Positions 44,916 through 54,015 of a stretch of DNA of 64,000 nucleotides are shown here, one piece after another. The notes under the pieces were generated by a model that did no database searches, had not been told where the DNA came from, and saw nothing but the letters and a program-made list of their open reading frames with translations. Made by a program: the position numbers and the translations under genes. Source of the stretch: Ignavibacteriales bacterium. Lineage in GTDB: Bacteria; Bacteroidota; Ignavibacteria; Ignavibacteriales; Ignavibacteriaceae. Location of the stretch: positions 310,001 to 374,000 of the forward strand of contig JADJMD010000008.1 in the NCBI GenBank assembly GCA_016709765.1. Reading direction: 5' to 3'. The number at the start of each line of letters is the position of its first letter. Position 1 is the stretch's first letter.

Positions 44916-45627
44916 ATAAATCACCTTCAATCGGTCTTAAAACAAGTTCTTCAGTAACAAGATTTTCTTTTTGCAGAAATGCCCAAACTAAAACTCGAGC
45001 AATATCTTCACTTGTCATCATTCGGTTCTCAAATTGATTTCGCATTTCTTTTGACCAGATTGGTGTAGCGGTTGCGCCAGGAATAACATTAATAACTTTT
45101 ATATTATACTTTCTTACTTCTTCTCTTAAAGCATTTGAATAACCAAGCAATCCCCATTTTGATGCCGAGTATATACTGCTTTTTGTAAACGTTTTTTTTG
45201 TTACAACAGAAAGGATGTTAATTATCGTTCCACTTTTGTTGGCAATCATTTGAGGAAGCACAGCTTTGATAGAGTAGATAGAACCTAAAAGATTTGTGTT
45301 AATGATATCATTAATTTCGTTGATAGAATTTTCTTCCGCCAACTTAAAGGAAGTTATACCCGCATTGTTAATTAAACAATTAATCTTATTATTCACTAAA
45401 ATTTTTTTAACTGTTTGATCAACATTTGTTTGTGATGCTACATTGCAGGGAAAAACTTCAACATTTAATTTATTGCTGTCTAATTCTGTATTTATTCGTT
45501 CAAGTTCTGCTGATCGCCTTCCAGATGCAAAGACTTTTGCACCTGTTTTTGCAAATTCTATTGCTGCAGCCCTGCCAATACCGGAACTTGCGCCTGTTAT
45601 CCATATTCCGGATTTTTCTTTACTCAT
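44914..45627 (-). CDS. Short-chain dehydrogenase/reductase, candidate sepiapterin reductase
   Basis: 237 residues of classical SDR. The cofactor motif is TGASSGIG (residues 11-18), with NNAG (87-90), catalytic S140 and YSASK (Y153, K157). The Arg-Arg after the second strand (ASGRRS) favours NADP(H). It overlaps folE by ATGA and follows PTPS and FolE, so the natural candidate for the third tetrahydrobiopterin step, reduction of 6-pyruvoyl-tetrahydropterin, is this enzyme. Sequence alone only supports a general SDR; the role comes from context. Confidence 0.75.
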   Translation of the reverse strand: MSKEKSGIWITGASSGIGRAAAIEFAKTGAKVFASGRRSAELERINTELDSNKLNVEVFPCNVASQTNVDQTVKKILVNNKINCLINNAGITSFKLAEENSINEINDIINTNLLGSIYSIKAVLPQMIANKSGTIINILSVVTKKTFTKSSIYSASKWGLLGYSNALREEVRKYNIKVINVIPGATATPIWSKEMRNQFENRMMTSEDIARVLVWAFLQKENLVTEELVLRPIEGDL

Positions 45628-46190
45628 AAGTTTTTGATTTTGATGAGATTTAAAAATTCTGATCTTGTACGTGCATCATCCTTAAAAATTCCGTGCATGG
45701 CGCTGGAAGTTGCAGATGAATTTTGTTTTTCTACTCCACGCATCATCATACACATATGATAAGATTCAGAAACAACAGCAACACCAATCGGCTGAAGATA
45801 TTTTTCTAAAGTATCTGCAATTTGCTGAGTCATTCTTTCCTGAACCTGAAGCCTCCGTGCAAACACTTCAACAATTCTTGGAATCTTACTTAATCCAACA
45901 ATCTTTCCATCTGGAATGTATGCAACATGAACTTTCCCAAAAAAAGGAAGCATGTGGTGTTCACACATACTATAAAAATCAATATTCTTAACTAATACCA
46001 TCTCATCATATTTTTCTGTAAATATGGCATCATTAATAACTTCTTCAATATCCTGATTATAGCCTTTTGTTAAAAATTCATAAGCTTCAGCAACACGTTT
46101 TGGAGTGCTTAATAAACCTTCACGATTAGGATCTTCGCCAATTTCAATCAACAAATTTCTAATCAACTTTTGAGTTTTATTATTGTCCAT
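45624..46190 (-). CDS. folE: GTP cyclohydrolase I
   Basis: 188 residues, family length. It converts GTP to dihydroneopterin triphosphate. Zinc and catalytic residues are C76, H78 and H79 in SMCEHHMLPF, and H145/C147 in SYHMCMMMRG; the RGVEKQNSSATSSAM stretch is also canonical. It can feed either folate or biopterin synthesis. Adjacent PTPS and an SDR favour biopterin here. Confidence 0.97.
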   Translation of the reverse strand: MDNNKTQKLIRNLLIEIGEDPNREGLLSTPKRVAEAYEFLTKGYNQDIEEVINDAIFTEKYDEMVLVKNIDFYSMCEHHMLPFFGKVHVAYIPDGKIVGLSKIPRIVEVFARRLQVQERMTQQIADTLEKYLQPIGVAVVSESYHMCMMMRGVEKQNSSATSSAMHGIFKDDARTRSEFLNLIKIKNL

Positions 46191-46191
46191 A

Positions 46192-46599
46192 TTATTCTCC
46201 TCGATATTCGAAGTAATTATTTTCTGTTTCGTATAGCTTTATGGAATAAAGTTTGCCTGCCGGAATTTTATCTTTCAATTGATTCCAGATTGCCACAACA
46301 ATGTTTTCAGAAGTTGGAATTAATCCTTTCATAAATTCTGTATCAATATTAAGATTTTTATGATCAACTTTACTAATTACGTGCTGATGAATAATTTCTT
46401 TAAGTTTTTTAAGGTCAATTACAAAGCCGGTTGCCGGATCAACATTTCCGGCAACAATAACTTCTAAAGTATAATTATGTCCGTGCCAATTTGGATTGCT
46501 GCACTTTCCAAATAATTCAAGATTTTCATTATCACTTAATCCATCTTTAAATAATCTGTGTGCGGCGGCAAAAGTTTCTCTTCTTGTTAGATAAATCAT
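46192..46599 (-). CDS. 6-pyruvoyl-tetrahydropterin synthase
   Basis: 135 residues. Zinc ligands H14, H39 and H41, catalytic C33 (FGKCSNPNWHGHNY), D79/H80 (VDHKNLN) and E124 (KLYETENN) are all present. The run GKCSNPN-HGHNY, NVDPATGFVIDL, the DHKNLN block and the YETENN end follow the animal PTPS sequence much more closely than QueD. It should convert dihydroneopterin triphosphate to 6-pyruvoyl-tetrahydropterin. QueD activity cannot be ruled out by eye. It starts one base after the preceding stop and lies one base before folE. Confidence 0.88.
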   Translation of the reverse strand: MIYLTRRETFAAAHRLFKDGLSDNENLELFGKCSNPNWHGHNYTLEVIVAGNVDPATGFVIDLKKLKEIIHQHVISKVDHKNLNIDTEFMKGLIPTSENIVVAIWNQLKDKIPAGKLYSIKLYETENNYFEYRGE

Positions 46600-46600
46600 T

Positions 46601-47059
46601 TTAATTTTTCAAAGCCTCTAATACTTCTTTATCGTGTCCATCAACTTTTACTTTGTTAAAAATGGTTTTAATTTTTCCTTTTTCATCGATAACAAAAGTC
46701 GTTCGCTCTACACCCATATATTTTCTACCGTACATACTTTTTTCTTTCCAAACGTCATATTTTTCAATAACCTTTTTATCTTCATCGGCAAGCAAATCTA
46801 TTTTAAGTTTGTACTTTTCAGAAAACTTTTTGTGTGATTTAACTGAATCAGGACTAACACCAAGAATTACAGCATCAATCTTGGAAAATTTTGGCAAGTT
46901 TTCGCTAAAGCTGCAAGCTTCTTTTGTACACCCACTTGTATCATCTTTTGGATAAAAATAAAGAACAACTTTTTTTCCTGTAAAATCTTTTAAAGATATT
47001 TTTTTACCATCTTGATTTTCCAAAGAAAAATCAGGTGCTTTTTTACCAATTTCTAACAT
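46601..47059 (-). CDS. bcp: Thioredoxin-dependent peroxiredoxin (BCP, PrxQ)
   Basis: 152 residues. Peroxidatic and resolving cysteines are five residues apart in KDDTSGCTKEACSF, the BCP/PrxQ layout. Other landmarks are KVVLYFYPKD and VERTTFVIDEKGKI. It reduces hydroperoxides using thioredoxin. It lies 23 bases after another peroxiredoxin and one base before PTPS; tetrahydropterins autoxidise to peroxides, which might explain the linkage. Confidence 0.93.
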   Translation of the reverse strand: MLEIGKKAPDFSLENQDGKKISLKDFTGKKVVLYFYPKDDTSGCTKEACSFSENLPKFSKIDAVILGVSPDSVKSHKKFSEKYKLKIDLLADEDKKVIEKYDVWKEKSMYGRKYMGVERTTFVIDEKGKIKTIFNKVKVDGHDKEVLEALKN

Positions 47060-47082
47060 AAATGACTCTCCAATAAATTATT

Positions 47083-47553
47083 TTATGCAAGTGCTTTTTT
47101 AACTGCTTCAAAATTAGGTTGATCACCAGGGTTTGCAAGCACTTCAATGTGTTCTATGTTTCCAGCATCATCAACCACAAATGCAGCGCGCTTTGCTGTA
47201 TTTAAGTAATCAAATTTACCCGGTACAAAAACATCCAGTACCACATCATAGGCCTTTATAGCTTTTTTATTGAAGTCACTTAACAATGGAAAGTTAAAAT
47301 TATTTTTTTCATGAAACATTTTCAATGCAAAATGTGAATCGACACTAATTCCTAACACTTGTGCATTTAGATCTTCATAAACTTTTAATTCATCTCTAAA
47401 TGTACACATCTCTTTTGTACAAGCGCCTGTGTTAGCTGCAGGAAAGAAAAGAACAACAACGTTTTTTCCTTTAAAGGAACTTAACGAAACTGGTTCCCCA
47501 TCTTGATTAAATAACGTAAAATCTGGTGCTTTATCTCCAACTTTAAGTGCCAT
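47083..47553 (-). CDS. Peroxiredoxin (AhpC/TSA, AhpE-like)
   Basis: 156 residues. The peroxidatic Cys lies in FFPAANTGACTKEMCTFRDE, with a second Cys five residues on. KRAAFVVDDAGNIEHIEV and the C-terminal AVKKAL helix match the 1-Cys/AhpE and redoxin group. It probably reduces alkyl hydroperoxides. It is first in the likely five-gene transcript running to the SDR gene. Confidence 0.9.
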   Translation of the reverse strand: MALKVGDKAPDFTLFNQDGEPVSLSSFKGKNVVVLFFPAANTGACTKEMCTFRDELKVYEDLNAQVLGISVDSHFALKMFHEKNNFNFPLLSDFNKKAIKAYDVVLDVFVPGKFDYLNTAKRAAFVVDDAGNIEHIEVLANPGDQPNFEAVKKALA

Positions 47554-47694
47554 TATATACTCCTTGTTTATATTTTTATAGATTACGGAATGATTTTAGT
47601 TTTTCTATTTCAAGTTACCCAAAAGGCTTTGTACATTCAAGAATCATATTTGATTGTTGATGCAGATAACAAGAATAAATGATAATAGTTCAAT

Positions 47695-48516
47695 TTAATT
47701 GATTAACCCAATTTTTTTTGTCCATTCCTTAAACCCCTGCTCAAGCTGTTCAAAAGATTCTATAGCAAATAAAATTGGCTGCAAGTGCCAAACATCATAT
47801 TCCTGATTAATAATATTTTCAGGATCAAACTCTTTTACTTCAACCTTATTTGATAATGCGCTTTGCACTTCACCAAGAGATGAGACAATTCCAGCTCCAT
47901 AAATTCTCATTCCCTCTGGTTTTCTGATCAGACCAAATTCAACTGTAAACCAGTGCAATGTTTCCAAGTATGTTCGATTTATACCTTCTGCTTTTAATGA
48001 AGCTTCACCAAACATCTGATAAAAGGAAGCAAAATTTTTGTTAGTTAACAATGGCATATGCCCAAAAATATCGTGGAATAAATCTGGAGCGGGTGTGTAA
48101 TCAAGTTCATCTTTTGTTCGGATATAATCAGTGGAGGGAAAAATTTTATTACGGAGCAATTCAAAAAAGTTTTGTTCGTGGATTAATCCTGGAACGCGGG
48201 CAACTTTCCAGCCCGTTGAATCATAAAAAATGTGGCTTAAATCTTTTAAAGCTGGGATACGATCTTTTGAAAGATTTAATATATTTGCTCCTTCAATATA
48301 TTCTTCACAAGCTCTTCCGTTTAACAATTCCATTTGACGATTATAAAGAATTCTCCAATTATCTTGTTCTGCTATGGTATAATCTGGATAAACGATTTCA
48401 TCGTGTTGAGGAACCTTGCTTTCTAACCGCTGTGGGATACACCTTGGATCAATACCTTCTTGAGCTGCTTTTTCATATGCAGATACAATTTTTTCTTCAG
48501 GTTGTTTTTTGTTCAT
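47695..48516 (-). CDS. phhA: Phenylalanine 4-hydroxylase
   Basis: 273 residues, the bacterial monomeric length without the animal regulatory domain. It uses a tetrahydropterin and O2 to turn phenylalanine into tyrosine. Iron ligands H148 and H153 (PDLFHDIFGHMP) and E193 (WFTVEFGLI) are intact; GWKVARVPGLI and YGAGIVSSLGE are also typical. It lies 140 bases upstream of the peroxiredoxin-PTPS-FolE-SDR set on the same strand, the main reason to read that set as cofactor synthesis. A carbinolamine dehydratase is not in the window. Confidence 0.95.
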   Translation of the reverse strand: MNKKQPEEKIVSAYEKAAQEGIDPRCIPQRLESKVPQHDEIVYPDYTIAEQDNWRILYNRQMELLNGRACEEYIEGANILNLSKDRIPALKDLSHIFYDSTGWKVARVPGLIHEQNFFELLRNKIFPSTDYIRTKDELDYTPAPDLFHDIFGHMPLLTNKNFASFYQMFGEASLKAEGINRTYLETLHWFTVEFGLIRKPEGMRIYGAGIVSSLGEVQSALSNKVEVKEFDPENIINQEYDVWHLQPILFAIESFEQLEQGFKEWTKKIGLIN

Positions 48517-48714
48517 TTCAGATTCCTGTTATTCTTTGTATAGAAGTTAAAGATTGGTTTCTACATTTTCAATGAGAATTGCTTAACTAAACACATTACT
48601 ATTTTATTGATATTTACATAGGACTATTTTCATATAGCTTAACAAATTTCTATTTTGCTTTAGAAATTTTTCTATCATCGATTTTAGATACTTTATCATA
48701 ACATTATTAGATAA

Positions 48715-49158
48715 TTGGCAGAAATAAATAAAACTGAATTCGAGTTTAATCAATCCTGTGTTATTCCTTATAGAATTAACAACGGTAGCATTGAACTGTT
48801 ATTAATCACTTCGATAAAAAAGCAAAGATGGATATTCCCAAAAGGTTTTATAGAATTCAATCTTTCAGCTTTTGAATCTGCAAAAAAAGAAGCTTATGAA
48901 GAAGCAGGTGTTATAGGAGAAAATGAAACTGTTGAACTTGGTTCATTTGAACTAAAGAAGAAAACACGAACTTCTTATGTTAGAATATTTTCAATGGAAG
49001 TAACAAAGGAATTAAAAGATTATCCGGAAAAAAATCTACGTAAGCGTAAATGGTTTGCTGTTAGAGAGGCTTTGGATAATATTGAAAATGATGATATTAA
49101 AAACTTTGTTAATAAACTTGAAACAAAAATAAAACCAGCTAGTCCAAATCCTGCTTAA
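48715..49158 (+). CDS. Nudix hydrolase
   Basis: 147 residues. The only possible start is TTG at 48715, directly after an in-frame TAA. The Nudix box reads GFIEFNLSAFESAKKEAYEE then AGV. It keeps the EExG core, while the first Glu is Leu and RE is KE, variants found in diphosphoinositol-polyphosphate-hydrolase-like members. The PKG context (WIFPKGFIE) fits that group. Substrate unknown. Its last 20 bases overlap the 3' end of recX on the other strand. The 200 bases before it are shared with the divergent phhA promoter region. Confidence 0.85.
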   Translation: MAEINKTEFEFNQSCVIPYRINNGSIELLLITSIKKQRWIFPKGFIEFNLSAFESAKKEAYEEAGVIGENETVELGSFELKKKTRTSYVRIFSMEVTKELKDYPEKNLRKRKWFAVREALDNIENDDIKNFVNKLETKIKPASPNPA

Positions 49159-49774
49159 TAATTTTGTTCACTGCTCCTGAAGCAACTTCATAATCAAAAC
49201 CCCTTCCCAACAAAAACGAAATGATTTTTTGTTTAAGTTTTCGCAGATCACTTTCACGAGATTTTAAAGTTTCATACTTCTTTTTTGCTAACTCTGATGC
49301 AACTTCATTTTGATCTAAATCAGAATCAAACGATTGCAATACCTCCTCAATAATAGTTGCCGAAACTCCTTTATTAAAAAGTGCTGCACGAACTTTATTT
49401 TTCCCCCATCGTTTTTTATTGAGTTTTTCTTCTACAAAATGGTTGGTAAAAATCTGATCATCAATAAAAGATTTTTCTTTCAATTCTTTTAGAACAATTT
49501 TAATTAATCTTTCTTCATAAGACTTAGTTTTTAATTTAAGAAGTAATTCTCTTTCAGAATGGAATCTTCTTGCAAGAAATGATATCGCTCTTTGTTTTAT
49601 GTAATAAAGAATATTCTGCTCTACAAAAAAAGAAAAGCGGTCTTCGGAAATTTCATCACCTTTCCTAAGACCGCTGCTGTAAAATGTATCTTCAGATAAA
49701 ATTAATCGTTGTCCATCTTCAAAATAAACTGAAACATTTTTTTCATCTTTTCTAACAACTCTTTCAATTTTCAT
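49139..49774 (-). CDS. recX: Regulatory protein RecX
   Basis: 211 residues. RecX three-helix repeats are visible (AISFLARRFHSERELLLKLK, FTNHFVEEKLNKKRWGKNKV, RKLKQKIISFLLGRGFDYEV). It binds RecA filaments and limits their activity. It follows recA by 23 bases, the standard order. Confidence 0.93.
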   Translation of the reverse strand: MKIERVVRKDEKNVSVYFEDGQRLILSEDTFYSSGLRKGDEISEDRFSFFVEQNILYYIKQRAISFLARRFHSERELLLKLKTKSYEERLIKIVLKELKEKSFIDDQIFTNHFVEEKLNKKRWGKNKVRAALFNKGVSATIIEEVLQSFDSDLDQNEVASELAKKKYETLKSRESDLRKLKQKIISFLLGRGFDYEVASGAVNKIIKQDLD

Positions 49775-49797
49775 CTAAAATTATCTTAACTTTTTAT

Positions 49798-50856
49798 CTA
49801 TTTCTTTTTACCTTTAGGTTTTTCATCTGTTTTTTCTTCAGCAGGAGCATCAGATTTAAATCCCGGTAAACCAAGTTTAGTTTTTATTTCTATCTCTATT
49901 TTTTTATACATATCAGGAAATTCAATGAGTTTCTGTCTGAACTGTTCCCTACCCTGAATTCTGTCTTCCCCGTAAGTAAACCACGCTCCGCCTTTTTTAA
50001 TAATTCCCAGTTCAGTGGCCATATCGATAACATCACCAGTTTTGCTGATTCCTTCATTGTACAAAATATCAAACTCTGTTTGCTTGAATGGAGGGGCAAC
50101 TTTACTCTTAACAATTTTAACTTTTGTTCTGTTACCAATTACATTCTCACCATCTTTAATTGCAGCTATTCTCCTGATATCAATTCTAACTGAAGCATAA
50201 AATTTAAGTGCGTTACCGCCTGTAGTTGTTTCAGGATTACCAAACATAACTCCAATTTTACTTCTAAGCTGATTGATAAATACAACGGATGTTTTTGATT
50301 TGGAAATTGCTCCTGTTAATTTTCTTAAAGCCTGAGACATCAATCTTGCCTGAACCGCCATTGTTGCATCTCCCATTTCACCTTCAATTTCAGAACGCGG
50401 AACAAGAGCAGCTACTGAATCTATGACGATAATATCCAAAGCATTGCTGCGTACTAAAGTATCAACAATTTCTAAAGCTTGTTCACCAAAATCCGGTTGC
50501 GAGATAAGAAGATTTGCAGTATCAACCCCAAGACGTTTTGCATAATTAACGTCAAGCGCATGTTCTGCATCGATGAATGCTGCAAGTCCTCCCATCTTTT
50601 GTGCTTCTGCAATGATATGAAGACATAATGTTGTTTTGCCACTGGATTCCGGACCATAAATTTCGGTGACTCTTCCTCGCGGAATGCCACCAATTCCAAG
50701 TGCTATATCTAAAGACAAAGCACCTGTTGGAATTGCTTCAATGTCATTTACTATTCCATCCCCAAGTTTCATTATTGAACCTTTGCCGTACGTTTTTTCT
50801 ATGCCGGCAATTGTATCATCAATAATTTTTAGTTTTTGTTCTCTTTCAGAAGCCAT
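49798..50856 (-). CDS. recA: Recombinase RecA
   Basis: 352 residues. Walker A GPESSGKTT (about residues 66-74), Walker B-like DIIVIDSVAALVPRSE, loop L2 region QLRSKIGVMFGNPETTTGGN and the KVAPPFK motif are all intact, with a short Lys-rich C-terminal tail. It performs strand exchange in recombination and triggers SOS responses. No LexA-type box is evident because the gene is embedded in an operon, two bases after thpR's stop-side neighbour. Confidence 0.98.
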   Translation of the reverse strand: MASEREQKLKIIDDTIAGIEKTYGKGSIMKLGDGIVNDIEAIPTGALSLDIALGIGGIPRGRVTEIYGPESSGKTTLCLHIIAEAQKMGGLAAFIDAEHALDVNYAKRLGVDTANLLISQPDFGEQALEIVDTLVRSNALDIIVIDSVAALVPRSEIEGEMGDATMAVQARLMSQALRKLTGAISKSKTSVVFINQLRSKIGVMFGNPETTTGGNALKFYASVRIDIRRIAAIKDGENVIGNRTKVKIVKSKVAPPFKQTEFDILYNEGISKTGDVIDMATELGIIKKGGAWFTYGEDRIQGREQFRQKLIEFPDMYKKIEIEIKTKLGLPGFKSDAPAEEKTDEKPKGKKK

Positions 50857-50858
50857 AT

Positions 50859-51422
50859 TTACTCCAATTCTTTAAGTTTATAATTTTTGATTTCAATATA
50901 CTCAGATCCCTCCCGATGCAGAATACTTTTATAAAGCGTAATTGAATTAGCATTAAAAAGTATTGGTTTAAAAGTAATTTTTTTGAACTTGTTAACAAAG
51001 TTAATTTCCAACTCATTTTTTATTCTTAGCAATGTAATATGCGGGTTGAATTTTCTGTTCTCAGTTGGGATATTAAATTTGTTCAAAGTCTCATTAATCT
51101 TATCAATTACTAGTTGTAATTGATCATCCACTACTAACTGTGCCATTAAAATATTTGGTTTGCGATCGCGATAAAAGAAACCAAATTTGATGCACGAACA
51201 TTTAATCATCTCATATTCTTTAAAGAATATTAATTCGTCAGAGATTTTTCCCATCATCTCATTTGAAACATTGCCAATAAATTTTAAAGTTAGATGTAGT
51301 TTGTTAATTGGTTCCCATTTTACATTTTTATCAACACTAATAGTGTCACGCAAACTTATTATTTTTTCAACTACCCCATCCGGTAAGTTAAGTGAAATAA
51401 AAAGTCTATTCTTCAAATGCAA
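50859..51422 (-). CDS. thpR: RNA 2',3'-cyclic phosphodiesterase (2'-5' RNA ligase family)
   Basis: 187 residues. Both HxT motifs of the 2H phosphoesterase fold are present: LHLTLKFIGNV and PHITLLRIK. It opens RNA 2',3'-cyclic phosphates. It overlaps cinA by 17 bases upstream and lies two bases from recA downstream; cinA-thpR-recA order is widespread. Confidence 0.93.
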   Translation of the reverse strand: MHLKNRLFISLNLPDGVVEKIISLRDTISVDKNVKWEPINKLHLTLKFIGNVSNEMMGKISDELIFFKEYEMIKCSCIKFGFFYRDRKPNILMAQLVVDDQLQLVIDKINETLNKFNIPTENRKFNPHITLLRIKNELEINFVNKFKKITFKPILFNANSITLYKSILHREGSEYIEIKNYKLKELE

Positions 51423-52662
51423 TTCCTAATAAACTTCTTCTAACCATCTCAAGTGCGGCTTGAGTAGCTCTGCTTTTATTGAGCACACGATCTTCACCAA
51501 ATTGAAATCTTATAGCAGTACACACTTTGTTATCACAGTATCCGATAAATACAGTACCAACTGGTTTATCTGCTACGCCGCCTGTTGGTCCCATTATTCC
51601 GGTTAATGAAATTCCAATATCAGTACCACTAGTTGATTTAATTCCTTCAGCCATTTGTAAAGCTACTTCAGCAGATACAGCACCTTTTTCCAGTATAACA
51701 TCTTCATTCACTTTAAGTAGTTCCACTTTTGCGGCATTACTATATGTAACAATGCCTCGTTCAAAATAGCTGCTGCTTCCAGAAACATTAGTAAGACGAT
51801 CGGCTAATCCTCCGCCCGTACAAGATTCTGCAACTGCGATTCTTAAGTCGCGTTCTTTCAATAATCTTCCAACAACTTCTTCTAAATTTTCATCACCTCT
51901 ACCGTAAATAAATCTGCCAACTTTATTTCTAATTTTTTGCTCTATTTCCAAAAGCTGGTTATTTACTTGTTCTTCACTTTCAGATTTAGCTGTTACCCTT
52001 AATCTTACTCCAAATTGATTCGGCAAAAAAGCTAATTGTGCTCCTTTTAAAATAATTTCAATGTCTCCTAAACGCTCAGCTAAAGTGGATTCCGGCAATC
52101 CAGTAGTTTGAAGTGTAACTTTCTTTATAAATTCGGTAGGTTGTCCCATTTTTTCAATCAGTTTTGGAATGATATGATTGCTCATCATCGCCTTCATTTC
52201 GTAAGGCACGCCCGGCATTACAATAAATATTTTATTATCCTTCTCAATCCAATAGCCAGGAGCAGTCCCATTTTCATTTCTTATAACAGTAGCAACCTTA
52301 GGAACCATAGCTTGATCTTCGTGCGTTTTTTTTAGTTCTCTTCCCCGCCGCTTAAGCATACTTTTAATATCCTCAAGAGCGTCTAAATTCTGGACTAATT
52401 CTGTTTTAAAATATTGAACAAATGCACTTCTCGTAACATCATCGTGTGTTGGACCAAGTCCGCCAGTACAAATTATTAAATCAGCATTTGAAGCTGCCAA
52501 TTCAAGTTCATCAAAAATTATTTTAATATCATCTCCAATAGCAGTCGATTTTATTATTGAGATATTATTATCCGCTATAAGATTGCCGATGAACGCAACA
52601 TTTGTATTAATCGTTTGCCCAATTAATAATTCATCCCCAATTGATATTAAATAAGCTTTCAT
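51406..52662 (-). CDS. cinA: CinA: competence/damage-inducible protein with NMN amidohydrolase domain
   Basis: 418 residues, the full two-domain form. The N-terminal MoCF-like domain has GDELLIGQTINTN and CTGGLGPTHDDVTR; the C-terminal PncC-like domain has AVAESCTGGGLADRLTNVSG and SLTGIMGPTGG. It is linked to pyridine-nucleotide salvage and pyrophosphatase activity. It starts three bases after pgpA's stop on this strand. Confidence 0.96.
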   Translation of the reverse strand: MKAYLISIGDELLIGQTINTNVAFIGNLIADNNISIIKSTAIGDDIKIIFDELELAASNADLIICTGGLGPTHDDVTRSAFVQYFKTELVQNLDALEDIKSMLKRRGRELKKTHEDQAMVPKVATVIRNENGTAPGYWIEKDNKIFIVMPGVPYEMKAMMSNHIIPKLIEKMGQPTEFIKKVTLQTTGLPESTLAERLGDIEIILKGAQLAFLPNQFGVRLRVTAKSESEEQVNNQLLEIEQKIRNKVGRFIYGRGDENLEEVVGRLLKERDLRIAVAESCTGGGLADRLTNVSGSSSYFERGIVTYSNAAKVELLKVNEDVILEKGAVSAEVALQMAEGIKSTSGTDIGISLTGIMGPTGGVADKPVGTVFIGYCDNKVCTAIRFQFGEDRVLNKSRATQAALEMVRRSLLGIAFEE

Positions 52663-52665
52663 TTT

Positions 52666-53127
52666 TTAATAGACTCCGAATATGTAAACAATAAGTTGAA
52701 CAATTATTAGAGAATAAAAAGCAGCGATTACATCGTCTATCATTATTCCTAATCCACCTTTTAAGGTTTCTGAAGTTCTTGCGGGAAAAGGCTTAACAAT
52801 ATCAAGCAATCGCCAAATTAGAAATGATGTTAAAATGATTAAAAATGTTTTTGGCAGCGCAATAAGTGCAATCCAAGTTCCAACCACTTCATCTACAGTG
52901 CATTGGGAAGGGTCTTTACCATAAACTTTTTCAAATTTTGATGAAACAAATAATCCATAAACAAAAACAACAATTATTGTTGGAATAATAACGTAAAGAT
53001 TTTCAAACTCCGGGATGAGGTAAATTAGAATTGCTGCTAAACTTCCAAAAGTACCTGAAGCAATTGGAATATAGCCCGTATAAAAGCCAGAGCCAATTAA
53101 TTTTTCAAACCAGTTTATTTGTTTCAT
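52666..53127 (-). CDS. pgpA: Phosphatidylglycerophosphatase A
   Basis: 153 residues. IASGTFGSLAAI, DPSQCTVDEVVGTWIAL and GGLGIMIDDVIAAFYS carry the conserved acidic residues of PgpA; helices span most of the length. It dephosphorylates phosphatidylglycerophosphate. Its start overlaps pgsA, whose product is its substrate source, by 23 bases. Confidence 0.93.
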   Translation of the reverse strand: MKQINWFEKLIGSGFYTGYIPIASGTFGSLAAILIYLIPEFENLYVIIPTIIVVFVYGLFVSSKFEKVYGKDPSQCTVDEVVGTWIALIALPKTFLIILTSFLIWRLLDIVKPFPARTSETLKGGLGIMIDDVIAAFYSLIIVQLIVYIFGVY

Positions 53128-53710
53128 TAAATAATTTTTTTATAAGATGTTTATTTTTTAAAAGATATGTTATACCTGAATGCACCGTAATTATTGTAAT
53201 CACTAACATAATAATATAGATTAAATTTTTGCTGGATAGCTGATTGAATAACTGCTCATTCCCATTATAGACTTCAATTGTGTTAAGCCCGCCATAAAGT
53301 AGGAGTAAATAATACAAAAACACCATTTGAAGAACAGTCTTCCACTTTGCGTAATAACTTGTAACAAAATTATACCCCCTGCTTTCAGCATATATTCTTA
53401 ATAGTGTAACTATCAGATCACGAAGTATGATAAGTACAACCATCCATAACTGAAGTAGCCCAACCAAAACAAATCCAAGAAATGCAGTTGAAGTTAAAAT
53501 TTTATCCGCGAGCGGATCCCAAAATTTTCCCCAATCTGTTATGTAATTAAATTTTCTTGCAAGCCAACCATCATACCAATCAGTTAATGCAGCAATTAAA
53601 AAAACGCCGAGTGAGATTTGAATTAGCAAAGGATCATTGGATAAAAATAGATATAGGAAAATCGGAGTTAAAATTATTCTGAGAATTGTTAGTTGATTTG
53701 GGAGTGTCAT
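53105..53710 (-). CDS. pgsA: CDP-diacylglycerol-glycerol-3-phosphate 3-phosphatidyltransferase
   Basis: 201 residues. The CDP-alcohol transferase signature is complete: DWYDGWLARKF, then G-x3-D-x3-D in DWGKFWDPLADK. Several membrane helices surround it. It makes phosphatidylglycerophosphate, then processed by the overlapping pgpA. Confidence 0.94.
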   Translation of the reverse strand: MTLPNQLTILRIILTPIFLYLFLSNDPLLIQISLGVFLIAALTDWYDGWLARKFNYITDWGKFWDPLADKILTSTAFLGFVLVGLLQLWMVVLIILRDLIVTLLRIYAESRGYNFVTSYYAKWKTVLQMVFLYYLLLLYGGLNTIEVYNGNEQLFNQLSSKNLIYIIMLVITIITVHSGITYLLKNKHLIKKLFNETNKLV

Positions 53711-53724
53711 TTTTAGTTTGTTAT

Positions 53725-54015
53725 TTACTCAGAAAATTTTTCCAGAAATTTATATTCATAAATTCCAGTATTATGTCCATCATTCCAAGCTATCTGAACT
53801 GCGTAATTGCCAACTTGATCAATTGATTTTACAGTTAACTGATTTTCAGCAAATAGCGGAATATACTTTTTACCTTGTTTATCTCGTTCCGCTAAACAAG
53901 TCGCACAAGGACAACGTTTTCTTAATTCTTTTAATTCAAGTTCACTTTTAGTTCCATCATCCCAGATGATCAACAGATTTTTCTTTTCAACAAGCTTAAT
54001 CCTAATTGGACTCAT
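53725..54015 (-). CDS. DUF971 (GBBH-like N-terminal domain) protein
   Basis: 96 residues. LIIWDDGTKSELELKELRKR, CPCATC and DQVGNYAVQIAWNDGHNTGI match the DUF971 family, which resembles the N-terminal domain of gamma-butyrobetaine hydroxylase and often accompanies iron-sulfur or Mrp-type genes. The Cys pair may bind metal. The ATG directly abuts the purC stop. Confidence 0.88.
   Translation of the reverse strand: MSPIRIKLVEKKNLLIIWDDGTKSELELKELRKRCPCATCLAERDKQGKKYIPLFAENQLTVKSIDQVGNYAVQIAWNDGHNTGIYEYKFLEKFSE

Noticed and set aside
45443..45637. Plus-strand short frames opposite the SDR gene
   Set aside because: Shadows of the SDR coding sequence with no start context or domain.
48051..48575. 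174-codon plus-strand frame opposite phhA
   Set aside because: Antisense to an intact, clearly conserved gene, with no recognisable domain.
48517..48714. Possible riboswitch between phhA and the Nudix gene
   Set aside because: The sequence is AT-rich without a recognisable aptamer or paired structure; only divergent promoters are expected.
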